Positions 9,614 through 18,262 of a stretch of 64,000 bases of DNA are shown one piece after another (position 1 is the stretch's first letter; every line of letters starts with the position of its first letter). The DNA is from Bacteroidales bacterium (GTDB lineage: Bacteria; Bacteroidota; Bacteroidia; Bacteroidales; JAFGXI01). The stretch covers positions 62,001 to 126,000 of the forward strand of contig JAFGXI010000005.1 in assembly GCA_016936665.1 (NCBI GenBank), given 5' to 3'. The notes beneath the pieces are model-generated. The model made no database searches. It was not told the DNA's origin and saw only the letters and a list, made by a program, of their open reading frames with translations. Made by a program: the position numbers and the translations under genes.

Positions 9614-10453
9614 CTAATTGTTTCCTAAAATAAGTGGCATACCGTCTTTCCCGCTTCCTATGATTATAGTTTTAGAATTAGGCGATTTTGACAATTCTAA
9701 AGTTGCTTCAATACCTCTCATTTTCAATAAATTCGTAGTCAAACTATTATTGATAATGTTATTCGCTCTGGATTCTCCTTCTGCGGCAATACGTTTACGT
9801 TCTGCTTCCGATTTTTCTTTTTCAAGTTTAAATCGATACGCTAAAGCTTCCTGTTCTTGAGTTAATTTATTTTCGATAGCTTGTTTAATATCAGCAGGTA
9901 ATTTGATTGAACGAATCAATAAAGCTTTCATATCAACATTATTGGTTTTCAATTTTGCACCTGCTTCATTAATAATGGCTAATTCAACTTCAGAACGCTT
10001 AGTCGAATAGATTTCCTCAGCTGTATATCGACCAGCAACTTGTCTTACCACTGAACGAATTTCGGGTGTAACCAAAAGAGTCACATATTCTGTTTCAAAT
10101 TTTTCGTATAGATATCCAATTTTTGAGTAAAATGGATTGAAACGAACAGTAACATCGATGTTAATTGATAAACCATTTTTATCGAGTACATCCATAGTTT
10201 CTTCACGAGTTTGTTCTGCTACATTAAAAATATGGAGTGTATTCCATGGTGCAACAACCTCAAATCCAGGTGTGAAAATATGTTCTTTATCTAAACCTGT
10301 AGAAAATTGACGAAATATTACACCTCGTTCGGTTGCATTTATGGTTACAAACATGCTCCTACTAAAAATTATAACGACAATAATAGCTACTGCTGCAATT
10401 ATTAGCGTTGTTCTGATTTTTGAAAAATCGAAATGTGGGGTGTTGTTTTGCAT
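9614..10453 (-). CDS. Prohibitin-like SPFH/Band 7 membrane protein
   Basis: 279 residues. One N-terminal membrane helix (about 15-34) is followed by a Band 7 domain (about 30-215) with typical prohibitin stretches: INATERGVIFRQFSTGLD, PEIRSVVRQVAGRYTAEEIYS, and the Glu/Lys/Ala-rich helix around LEKEKSEAERKRIAAEGES. The C-terminal part is short, without NfeD or HflC/HflK signatures. In bacteria such proteins form membrane-attached rings that organise proteases or lipid domains. It starts 12 bases after the transketolase C-terminal subunit gene, so it is probably the last gene of that operon; a functional link to transketolase is not known to me. Confidence 0.87.
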   Translation of the reverse strand: MQNNTPHFDFSKIRTTLIIAAVAIIVVIIFSRSMFVTINATERGVIFRQFSTGLDKEHIFTPGFEVVAPWNTLHIFNVAEQTREETMDVLDKNGLSINIDVTVRFNPFYSKIGYLYEKFETEYVTLLVTPEIRSVVRQVAGRYTAEEIYSTKRSEVELAIINEAGAKLKTNNVDMKALLIRSIKLPADIKQAIENKLTQEQEALAYRFKLEKEKSEAERKRIAAEGESRANNIINNSLTTNLLKMRGIEATLELSKSPNSKTIIIGSGKDGMPLILGNN

Positions 10454-10465
10454 TGTTATAAAATT

Positions 10466-11422
10466 TTAATGTTTTCTTTGAATTACTTTTTTTGATGCTT
10501 CTACAATACTTTCAGCATTTAAACCATACTTTTCCATGAGTTCTTCAGGCGTTCCACTTTCGCCAAAAGTGTCGTTAACCCCAATCATTTCCATAGGCGT
10601 AGGATATTCTAATGCTAAAACTTGCGCAATGCTATCGCCCAAACCTCCATTGAGCATGTGCTCTTCGGCTGTAACCACAGCTTTGGTTTTTTTAACGGAT
10701 TCTAGGATAGCTTTTCTGTCTAATGGTTTGATGGTGTGTATGTTGATGATCTCTGCTGAGATGCCTTCTTTTTCCAAAGTTATTCCGGCTTGAATCGCTT
10801 CCCAAACCAAGTGACCGGTTGCGAAAATCGTTACGTCTGTTCCTTCGTTTACCATCCATGCTTTACCGATCTCAAAATTTTGATTTTCGGGTGTAAAATT
10901 GGGTACTTTAGGCCTGCCGAATCTTAAATACACAGGGGCATCTATTTCTGCACTGGCAATGGTTGCTGCTTTGGTTTGGTTGTAATCGCAAGGATTGATA
11001 ACTACCATATTAGGAAGCATTTTCATCAAACCAATATCTTCTAAAATCTGATGCGTGGCGCCATCTTCACCTAAAGTTAAACCAGCATGAGAAGCTGCAA
11101 TTTTAACCGGTTTCTTGGAATATGCAACAGACTGTCTTATTTGATCGTAAACACGACCTGTGGCAAATGCGGCAAAGGTGCCAATGTATGGAATTTTACC
11201 TCCAATAGTTGTTCCTGCTGCAGCACCTACCATGTTAGCTTCAGCAATTCCAGCCTGAAAAAAACGCTCAGGATGTTCTTTAGCAAAATCGCCCATTTTG
11301 ATAGAGCCGATTAAATCGGCGCAAAACGCTACCACATTGGAGTTTTGTCTGCCTAATTCTGTTAATCCGTCGCCAAAGCCCGAACGGGTGTCTTTACTTC
11401 CTGTATTTTTATATTCTGTCAT
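10466..11422 (-). CDS. Transketolase, C-terminal subunit
   Basis: 318 residues. Carries the pyrimidine-binding and C-terminal domains of transketolase (SHAGLTLGEDGATHQ, YLRFGRPKVP, TAEEHMLNGGLGDSIAQVL). With the N-terminal subunit at 12790-13635 it would form the TPP-dependent enzyme that moves two-carbon units between pentose-phosphate sugars. Split transketolases are common in Bacteria and Archaea; usually the two genes adjoin. Here a VWA gene of about 1.3 kb lies between them. It starts 13 bases after the VWA stop and ends 12 bases before the prohibitin gene, so all four are read as one operon. Confidence 0.9.
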   Translation of the reverse strand: MTEYKNTGSKDTRSGFGDGLTELGRQNSNVVAFCADLIGSIKMGDFAKEHPERFFQAGIAEANMVGAAAGTTIGGKIPYIGTFAAFATGRVYDQIRQSVAYSKKPVKIAASHAGLTLGEDGATHQILEDIGLMKMLPNMVVINPCDYNQTKAATIASAEIDAPVYLRFGRPKVPNFTPENQNFEIGKAWMVNEGTDVTIFATGHLVWEAIQAGITLEKEGISAEIINIHTIKPLDRKAILESVKKTKAVVTAEEHMLNGGLGDSIAQVLALEYPTPMEMIGVNDTFGESGTPEELMEKYGLNAESIVEASKKVIQRKH

Positions 11423-11435
11423 GATCGTATGGTTG

Positions 11436-12758
11436 TTAATAATCTATTCTTACTTGTGTTGATCGGCTAGAGGTTATTTTAAAATTTTTATTGATGGTTT
11501 CTAATGTTTCGTATGCTCCTTTGTTTCTAAAGCTTACTACATAACTTCCGGGCAGCAGGTAAATGTTTTCTGAATTACGCTCTTGGTCTAAATTACAGAC
11601 CCAGACTAATTCATTTCCTTTCTTCACAAAAATGCTTCCATAACCCGATGCTCTGTGCGAAATAGAAACTACTCCAGATGCTGGAATTTCAATCGTTGTA
11701 GTATAATCCGGTTTTATTTCAACATCTTCCATTACAATTCTTGGAAGGGTTAATATTTCGATATCGTATAAACCAACAATATATTTTTCCTGCGAATTCA
11801 TGCGTTGAACATGAATAATGTGTTTTTGCTCATCTTGATGTATAACAATATCAGCTTTTATTTTACTGTCGCTGGTTTTTACTTCTAAGCTTCCTTGTGG
11901 AACATAGGCAGGAATAACAGTGTGCTTACCAACAATCATTTTAATACTGTCGACCCGAACTGGAGGGATGGTATGAACCACCATATCGAAAGTTGTGAAA
12001 GGGTCTAAATATAAGGTATCGGGTACCCCATAAGCATTCATGGTATGCAAATACTGATGAATCATCTCACCGGTTTCGTGCTTATAAAAAGTAATTGGCA
12101 CATTGCTTTCTTTAGGTTGATGATTAATATCTAAAAGGTTGACTTGAGCTGTTGTGTTGTTAAGTGCTTGAGAAATAACAACATTCATCACTTCATTAAA
12201 ACGTTTTTCGTCAGTAGCATCGTAATAATTACCTACGCACTCGAATGTTTTTTTAAGTTCTACATCTAAACCAATTCCTATAATAAAAGGTTTTAAATAA
12301 ATGCCTTTTTTTTGCAATTCTTGAGAAACAGCACAAGGGTCGCCATCGCAGGCTTCAATACCATCGGTAATTAATATAATGATATTTCGACCGGGTTTAT
12401 TCGGAAAATCGCCTCCTGCTAGATAAAGCGAGTGAGCTATAGGTGTTGTGCCTCTGGCCTCAACTTGGTTTAACCGATGTTTAATCAAATCCAAATTGTT
12501 TGGTTCGAAGGGCACTTCCAATTTTGTGTCGCCACAATCTTGAGGAGGAACGTACGATTGATGTCCATACACGCGTAACGCTAACTCTACATTATCGACA
12601 TTTCGGAGAGAGTCGACCATGCTTTTGAGAAGCTTTCTGGCTACGTTCAATTTGGTATCGCTATCCCACCTGCCCGACATACTTTGCGAGGCATCGAATA
12701 CGAATAAAATTCGAGTAGGATAAGATTCACTTTGGCTGTAGAGAGTTATACCCAGCAA
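11436..12758 (-). CDS. Secreted von Willebrand factor A (VWA) domain protein
   Basis: At least 440 residues. The VWA domain fills about 15-200 with a complete metal-ion adhesion site: FVFDASQSMSG (DxSxS), the Thr in RGTTPIAHSL and the Asp in LITDGIEACDGDPC. The rest is beta-rich, possibly repeated Ig-like or PEGA-like modules, ending TQVRIDY. The start is doubtful. The TTG at 12758 cuts a hydrophobic stretch in half; the frame continues upstream through LSLYILLL to an ATT at 12788, which would give a full signal peptide, but there is no ATG, GTG or TTG there. It lies between the two transketolase subunit genes, slightly overlapping the first if the longer start is used. Function unknown; protein binding at the cell surface or periplasm is likely. 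Confidence 0.8.
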   Translation of the reverse strand: MLGITLYSQSESYPTRILFVFDASQSMSGRWDSDTKLNVARKLLKSMVDSLRNVDNVELALRVYGHQSYVPPQDCGDTKLEVPFEPNNLDLIKHRLNQVEARGTTPIAHSLYLAGGDFPNKPGRNIIILITDGIEACDGDPCAVSQELQKKGIYLKPFIIGIGLDVELKKTFECVGNYYDATDEKRFNEVMNVVISQALNNTTAQVNLLDINHQPKESNVPITFYKHETGEMIHQYLHTMNAYGVPDTLYLDPFTTFDMVVHTIPPVRVDSIKMIVGKHTVIPAYVPQGSLEVKTSDSKIKADIVIHQDEQKHIIHVQRMNSQEKYIVGLYDIEILTLPRIVMEDVEIKPDYTTTIEIPASGVVSISHRASGYGSIFVKKGNELVWVCNLDQERNSENIYLLPGSYVVSFRNKGAYETLETINKNFKITSSRSTQVRIDY

Positions 12759-12789
12759 TAATAATATGTATAAACTAAGAGCGCGAATA

Positions 12790-13635
12790 TTAATAATCTT
12801 TTAAAGTTTCTTCTAATTGAGAAAGGGCACTAGCCAATTGCTCATCGTTAGGAGCAACACCATGCCATTTGTGAGTTCCCATCATAAAATCAACGCCTTG
12901 TCCCATTTCGGTTTTCATCAGGATAACGATAGGTTGACCTTGTCCAGTTGCTGCTTTGGCTTCTTGGTGAGTTTTTATTAAAGCATCCATGTCGTTGCCG
13001 TTAGTGGTGAAGACTTTCCAACCAAAAGCATGCCATTTGGCTTCAAGATTGCCTAATCCCATAACTTTTTCGGTAGGCCCGTCGATCTGAACACCGTTGT
13101 AATCGACAGTAGCAATAAGGTTATCAACTTTGTGTTGAGCCCCAAACAGAGCGGCTTCCCAAATCTGGCCTTCTTGCAATTCTCCGTCGCCATGTAAAGT
13201 ATAAACAAGATGTTTATCGCCATTTAATTTTTTTGCCAATGCAGCACCTAAACCTACCGACAAACCTTGCCCTAAAGAGCCCGAAGCTATTCGAATGCCC
13301 TCGAGGTGTTCGGCTGGGGTTGGGTGGCCTTGTAGACGTGAGTCGATGGCTCTAAAAGTTTTTAATTCTTCTACCGGAAAATAACCGGAACGAGCTAACA
13401 CACTGTACCAAACTGGTGAAATATGTCCATTTGAAAGGAAAAATACATCTTGATTTTTACCGTCCATATCGAAAGGTTGTGGCTTGTGATCCATAATTTC
13501 GAAGTAAAGTGCGGTCATAAAATCGGCGCAACCTAATGAGCCTCCCGGGTGACCGGAATTCTTTTCGTGCACCATGCGAACAATGTCTCTACGAACTTGA
13601 GATGCAATCTTTTTTAATTCTTGTATTTTGTCCAT
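12790..13635 (-). CDS. Transketolase, N-terminal subunit
   Basis: 281 residues. Contains the TPP pyrophosphate-binding part of transketolase: NSGHPGGSLGCADFMTALYF near the N-terminus, SLGQGLSVGLGAALAKKL, and the metal/TPP motif GDGELQEGQIWEAA followed by DYNGVQIDG. Works with the C-terminal subunit in the non-oxidative pentose phosphate pathway. A good TAnnTTTG promoter box lies 26 bases upstream of the start (13661-13668), making it the first gene of the transketolase-VWA-transketolase-prohibitin operon. Confidence 0.92.
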   Translation of the reverse strand: MDKIQELKKIASQVRRDIVRMVHEKNSGHPGGSLGCADFMTALYFEIMDHKPQPFDMDGKNQDVFFLSNGHISPVWYSVLARSGYFPVEELKTFRAIDSRLQGHPTPAEHLEGIRIASGSLGQGLSVGLGAALAKKLNGDKHLVYTLHGDGELQEGQIWEAALFGAQHKVDNLIATVDYNGVQIDGPTEKVMGLGNLEAKWHAFGWKVFTTNGNDMDALIKTHQEAKAATGQGQPIVILMKTEMGQGVDFMMGTHKWHGVAPNDEQLASALSQLEETLKDY

Positions 13636-13660
13636 TATTATCTTGTTTAATTGAAAGGCA

Positions 13661-13668
13661 CAAAGGTA
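13661..13668 (-). promoter_or_regulatory. -7 promoter box of the transketolase operon
   Basis: On the minus strand the sequence reads TACCTTTG, an exact TAnnTTTG box, 26 bases before the ATG of the N-terminal transketolase gene. The -33 region is only a weak T-rich match (TTTTAAC). Confidence 0.55.
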
Positions 13669-13706
13669 GGTATTTTGTTAAGAATGTTAAAATGAGAATT
13701 GCTTCA

Positions 13707-16700
13707 TTAAAACCCTTTGTTAAATTGATATTCAATATTTTCGATATTGCTTAAGCCATTTATTAATTTTTTATTGGCATTAACATGATATGTTTTAGAA
13801 TGAAGACTAATTCCATTCTGTGTTTCTTCATCCCAAACGTAAAAATTGAGAGGAATTGGCCCCGGATTGTTTTGAATTAATCCACTAAGTTCGTTTCGCA
13901 TTTCGTCGCTAATGGCATTTAAATGAACCTTAATCCATAAGTTCTTTAATATTGAATCTTTTTTATTCGACATCAAATCTATGCCGGTGGTATTGAAAAA
14001 GTAACGGGTTTCTTGTCCTTCTCTTTCCCATGCTGTAACTTTCCCATTGATGTAAACGATGATATCTTTTGTGAAAAATCCTTTTAAATTCAAGTAGCCA
14101 TCTTTAGCGCCAACCCTAACGCGGTAACTTCCGGTATAGTCTTCAATGGTCATATAACCCACAGGCTGTTCTCGCTTATCGAAGGTGTGTTCAACATCGG
14201 TAACAAACCCGCAGATTTTTATTTCTTGATTAGCTTTAGCCGATAAGTCAACCATATCTTTTAATGGGACAAAGCCACCATTTTCAATAAAATATTTAAA
14301 CTCGTCGAGAGGGTGAGCCGACAAATAAACGCCAATATGTTTTCTTTCCTCATCGAGTTTTCTGATGTTCGACCATTCCTCAATAATTGGTGGATTTGGC
14401 ACAGCAATTTCTATGGCATTGGAACCATCGAATAGGCTGAGTTCTTGATTCGATGATTGCGTTTGAAAACTATTGCCAAAGCTGATGAGGCGTTCTATGA
14501 AACTTCTTCCTTCACTTTCTGCAAAATATTGCGATCGTTTTAGTAATTTAAAACCATCGAAAGCACCTGCATAAGCTAGGGCTTCTATATTCTTTTTATT
14601 TACACTGGTTAGTTTTATTCGTTTTACAAAATCGAAAATATCTTTAAATTCACCGTTTTGCTCGCGCTCGGCAATAATGTTGTCAACAGCAGCACCACCA
14701 ACGCCTTTAATGCCTTCTAAGCCGAAACGAATAACCCCTTTTTTATCGACAGTAAAATTACAATGACTGTGGTTAACATCGGGGCCGGCTACTTCTAGCC
14801 CCATAGTTCTGCATTCGTCCATGAAGAAAGTGACTTTGGTAATATCGCTTAAGTTTCGACTTAAAACTGAAGCCATAAATTCGGCCGGATAATGCGCTTT
14901 TAAATAGGCTGTTTGGTAAGAAACGTAAGAATAACAAGTGGCGTGCGATTTGTTAAAAGCATATTTTGCAAAGGCTTCCCAGTCGCTCCAAATTTTTTCG
15001 ATGGTCTTATCGATATCTTGCTTTCCTTCTTGACATTCTTTAACGAATTGTTCGTTTTTCTTACAGCCTGCAACGAATTTTACTTTCAATTCGTCCATCA
15101 TCGCCTTAATTTTCTTACCCATGGCTTTACGTAGTGAGTCGGATTCGCCTCGGGTAAAACCAGCTAACAACCTCGAGAGTAACATTACTTGCTCCTGATA
15201 AACTGTAATACCGTATGTTTCTTCTAGGTATTGTTTCATCATGGGAACATCGTAATTGATGGGTTCATCGCCATGCTTACGTTTCACAAAACTAGGGATG
15301 TATTCCATTGGACCGGGTCGATACAATGCGTTCATAGCGATAAGATCTTCGAAACGAGAAGGTTTTAAATCGCGTAAGTGTTTTTTCATTCCGTCGGACT
15401 CAAACTGAAATAAACCGGTGGTTTCGCCATTGGCATAAAGCTCATAGGTTTTTTTATCGTTCAATGGAATTTTATCGATGTCTATATCAATCCCTTTAGA
15501 TAGTTTGATGTTGTGCACTGCATCTTTGATGATAGACAAGGTTTTTAATCCTAGAAAGTCCATTTTAAGCAATCCTACATCTTCAACATGTTTTCCATCG
15601 TATTGGGTAACGTAGGTCAACTCGGAATCTTTGGTTGTACTTATTGGGATGTGTTTTTCCAGATCGTCGGCTCCAATAATGATTCCGCAAGCATGTGTTC
15701 CGGTATTTCGAACCGAACCTTCCAACACTTCTGCATATTTAAGTACTTCCGAAGCTTCATTATTTGCTTCGCGTATTTCTCTTAGTTCTTTGACTTCTTT
15801 GAAAGCTTCTTTTAAAGAAACACCTGGTCGTTCGGGTACTAGTTTTTGTAAAGCTGTGGTTTCGGATAACGGATATTGTTGTACACGTCCCACATCGCGA
15901 ATGGATGATTTGGCAGCCATTGTGCCAAAGGTAACAATGTGAGCTACCCTCTTTTCGCCATATTTATTAACCACCCATTTTAAAATCTCGGCACGACCAT
16001 CATCATCAAAATCGATATCGATATCGGGCATTGAGATACGATCCGGATTCAAGAAACGTTCGAACAGCAAGTTGTATTTAATAGGGTCTATTTCGGTGAT
16101 TCTCAGGCAATATGCTGCGGCAGAACCAGCAGCTGAGCCTCGGCCCGGACCAACCACTACACCCATATCGCGTGCAGCTTTAAGAAAATCCCAAACAATT
16201 AAGAAATATCCGGGAAATCCCATCTCGCGGATGACCATCAGTTCGAAATCTAATCGTTCTTTGCGTTCATCGCTAATTTCATCTCCCCATCTATGAATAG
16301 CGCCTTCGTAGGTCACTTTTTTTAAATAATCGGCCTCGAATTTTATTCTTAATACTTTTTCGTATCCGCCCAATTTTTGATAGCGATTCATTTTCTCCTC
16401 TTCGCTCAAATCGCTTTCGAAGAAAGTTCTGATGAGTTTTTCTTCATCGTAAATTTGTAGGTACTGCTCCATTGTTCCAAACTCTTCGGGAATTTCGAAC
16501 TGAGGCATAAGTGGAGCTCGATCGAGTTTGTATTCTTCTACTTTATCGACAATTTCGTTGGTGTTAGCAATGGCTTCAGGAATATCGGCAAAAATGGCTC
16601 GCATTTCTTTTTGCGTTTTCATCCATTCTTGGCCGGAATATTTCATTCGATTTTTATCGCTTAAAAATTTACCTGTGCTAATACAAAGTAAGCGTTCTTG

Positions 16701-18140
16701 TGCTTCGGCATCTTCTGGTTCGATAAAGTGAACATCGTTAGTTGCAACTACTTTTATATTGAGTTCGCGTGCTATTTCGATTATTTTTTCATTGACAAAG
16801 ACCTGATCGTGGAATATTTTTTCGTCGATGTGCGCTTGTCCGGATTGGTGGCGTTGGATTTCAAGATAAAAATCATCTTTGAAAATCGATTGATACCAAG
16901 CTGCTGCTTCTTTCGCCGTAACAATGGATTCGTTCATGATTTTTTGTGAAACTTCTCCACCTAAGCATGCGCTTAAAACGATTAGGCCTTCAGAATGTTT
17001 TTCGAGTAACTCTTTATCGATTCGTGGTTTGTAATACTGCCCTTCGAGCCACGCCATCGAAATTAATTGAGTAAGATTACTATAACCCGTTTTGTTTTTA
17101 GCCAACAACACTAAATGCCAACCACTGGCATCTTCTTTAGTTTCTTTCAGATGCATGCTTCTGCGAGCCACATAAGCTTCGCAACCCAGTATGGGTTTAA
17201 TGCCTTCTTTAGTAAGTGTTTTGTGAAACAATTTGACGCCGAACATATTGCCGTGGTCGGTAATGGCTACAGCTTTCATTCCATCTTTTTTTGCTTTTGT
17301 AGCTACTCCCGGTATGTCGGATGCTCCATCGAGCAGTGAGTATTGGGTGTGCAAGTGCAGATGAGAAAATGGTATTTCGCTTTCTACAAGTTCAATCTTT
17401 TTTTCGAGTATTTGAATATTCCCGTTTTCAGCTATAGTTTGTTTTGTTTCATTTAAATCGTTTGGGTCGTATGGCTGAGTATTTAATCCAATGGCTTCGA
17501 TTACAACAGGATTAGCTTCGAGAAACGCTTTTTTCTGTTCTTGGCTTATTTTTAGCTTTTCAATTTTTATGACATCGAGTCTAATCATTTCGAGAAAACA
17601 TCGGGCTGTAGCCTCAACGTCTGCCGCCGCGTTATGCGCTTCGGCAAATTGATTTCCGAACAATTTTTCGTGTAATTCGCCAAGTTTTGGGTATTTATAT
17701 CCACCACCACGTCCGCCGGGTAATTTACAAAAATCAGTACCATCGTCTTTGGTGTCGAGAATTGGCTTTTCTTGTAAGTCGTTTAAAATGTTTTTTCTAA
17801 TAAATTCTGCTCCCACAATATTATTATCGAAACTAATATTGTGTCCGACAACAAACTGACATTTTTCCAGAGCTTTATTAAATTCAGCTAAAACAAATTC
17901 TAGGTCGGCACCTTGTTTTAAAGCACGTTCAGTTGTTATACCGTGTATTTTTACAACGGCGTATGGAATTTCGTAATCTTCGGGCTTTACGATATAATTT
18001 TTTACTTCGATTAATTGTCCCAATACGTCATGGATTTGCCATGATATTTGCACCATCCTTGGCCAGTTGTCACTATCGGTTAATGGTGCGTTCCAATCCT
18101 TTGGTAATCCGGTGGTTTCTGTGTCGTAAATTAAATACAT
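13707..18140 (-). CDS. dnaE: DNA polymerase III alpha subunit with N-terminal 3'-5' exonuclease domain
   Basis: Replicative polymerase, about 1477 residues, longer than E. coli DnaE (1160). The first 195 residues are a DnaQ-like DEDDh exonuclease: YDTETTG (Asp6, Glu8), VVGHNISFD, and EAHNAAADVEAT with the catalytic His and Asp. A linker leads to the PHP domain (HLHLHTQYSLLDG, about 258; ITDHGNMFG), then the C-family polymerase core with GPGRGSAAGS and the catalytic aspartates in PDIDIDFDDDGR, the fingers, helix-hairpin-helix and OB-fold (IKICGFVTDVEHTF). Proofreading is thus encoded in cis. I chose the ATG at 18140 because MYLIYDTETTG begins exactly at the first exonuclease strand; an ATG at 18158 adds six residues. 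Fusions of this kind are known in some Bacteroidota. Confidence 0.95.
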   Translation of the reverse strand: MYLIYDTETTGLPKDWNAPLTDSDNWPRMVQISWQIHDVLGQLIEVKNYIVKPEDYEIPYAVVKIHGITTERALKQGADLEFVLAEFNKALEKCQFVVGHNISFDNNIVGAEFIRKNILNDLQEKPILDTKDDGTDFCKLPGGRGGGYKYPKLGELHEKLFGNQFAEAHNAAADVEATARCFLEMIRLDVIKIEKLKISQEQKKAFLEANPVVIEAIGLNTQPYDPNDLNETKQTIAENGNIQILEKKIELVESEIPFSHLHLHTQYSLLDGASDIPGVATKAKKDGMKAVAITDHGNMFGVKLFHKTLTKEGIKPILGCEAYVARRSMHLKETKEDASGWHLVLLAKNKTGYSNLTQLISMAWLEGQYYKPRIDKELLEKHSEGLIVLSACLGGEVSQKIMNESIVTAKEAAAWYQSIFKDDFYLEIQRHQSGQAHIDEKIFHDQVFVNEKIIEIARELNIKVVATNDVHFIEPEDAEAQERLLCISTGKFLSDKNRMKYSGQEWMKTQKEMRAIFADIPEAIANTNEIVDKVEEYKLDRAPLMPQFEIPEEFGTMEQYLQIYDEEKLIRTFFESDLSEEEKMNRYQKLGGYEKVLRIKFEADYLKKVTYEGAIHRWGDEISDERKERLDFELMVIREMGFPGYFLIVWDFLKAARDMGVVVGPGRGSAAGSAAAYCLRITEIDPIKYNLLFERFLNPDRISMPDIDIDFDDDGRAEILKWVVNKYGEKRVAHIVTFGTMAAKSSIRDVGRVQQYPLSETTALQKLVPERPGVSLKEAFKEVKELREIREANNEASEVLKYAEVLEGSVRNTGTHACGIIIGADDLEKHIPISTTKDSELTYVTQYDGKHVEDVGLLKMDFLGLKTLSIIKDAVHNIKLSKGIDIDIDKIPLNDKKTYELYANGETTGLFQFESDGMKKHLRDLKPSRFEDLIAMNALYRPGPMEYIPSFVKRKHGDEPINYDVPMMKQYLEETYGITVYQEQVMLLSRLLAGFTRGESDSLRKAMGKKIKAMMDELKVKFVAGCKKNEQFVKECQEGKQDIDKTIEKIWSDWEAFAKYAFNKSHATCYSYVSYQTAYLKAHYPAEFMASVLSRNLSDITKVTFFMDECRTMGLEVAGPDVNHSHCNFTVDKKGVIRFGLEGIKGVGGAAVDNIIAEREQNGEFKDIFDFVKRIKLTSVNKKNIEALAYAGAFDGFKLLKRSQYFAESEGRSFIERLISFGNSFQTQSSNQELSLFDGSNAIEIAVPNPPIIEEWSNIRKLDEERKHIGVYLSAHPLDEFKYFIENGGFVPLKDMVDLSAKANQEIKICGFVTDVEHTFDKREQPVGYMTIEDYTGSYRVRVGAKDGYLNLKGFFTKDIIVYINGKVTAWEREGQETRYFFNTTGIDLMSNKKDSILKNLWIKVHLNAISDEMRNELSGLIQNNPGPIPLNFYVWDEETQNGISLHSKTYHVNANKKLINGLSNIENIEYQFNKGF

Positions 18141-18262
18141 AAAGCTGAAATTCTGCAAATTAATTAAATTGTATTTTGTAAAAAGAGAGCTAACTAAAAT
18201 ACAAAAAGCCTAGGTCAAAAGCTGTCGTAAAAAGATGGAAAAGATTAAATGTTATAAACAAT

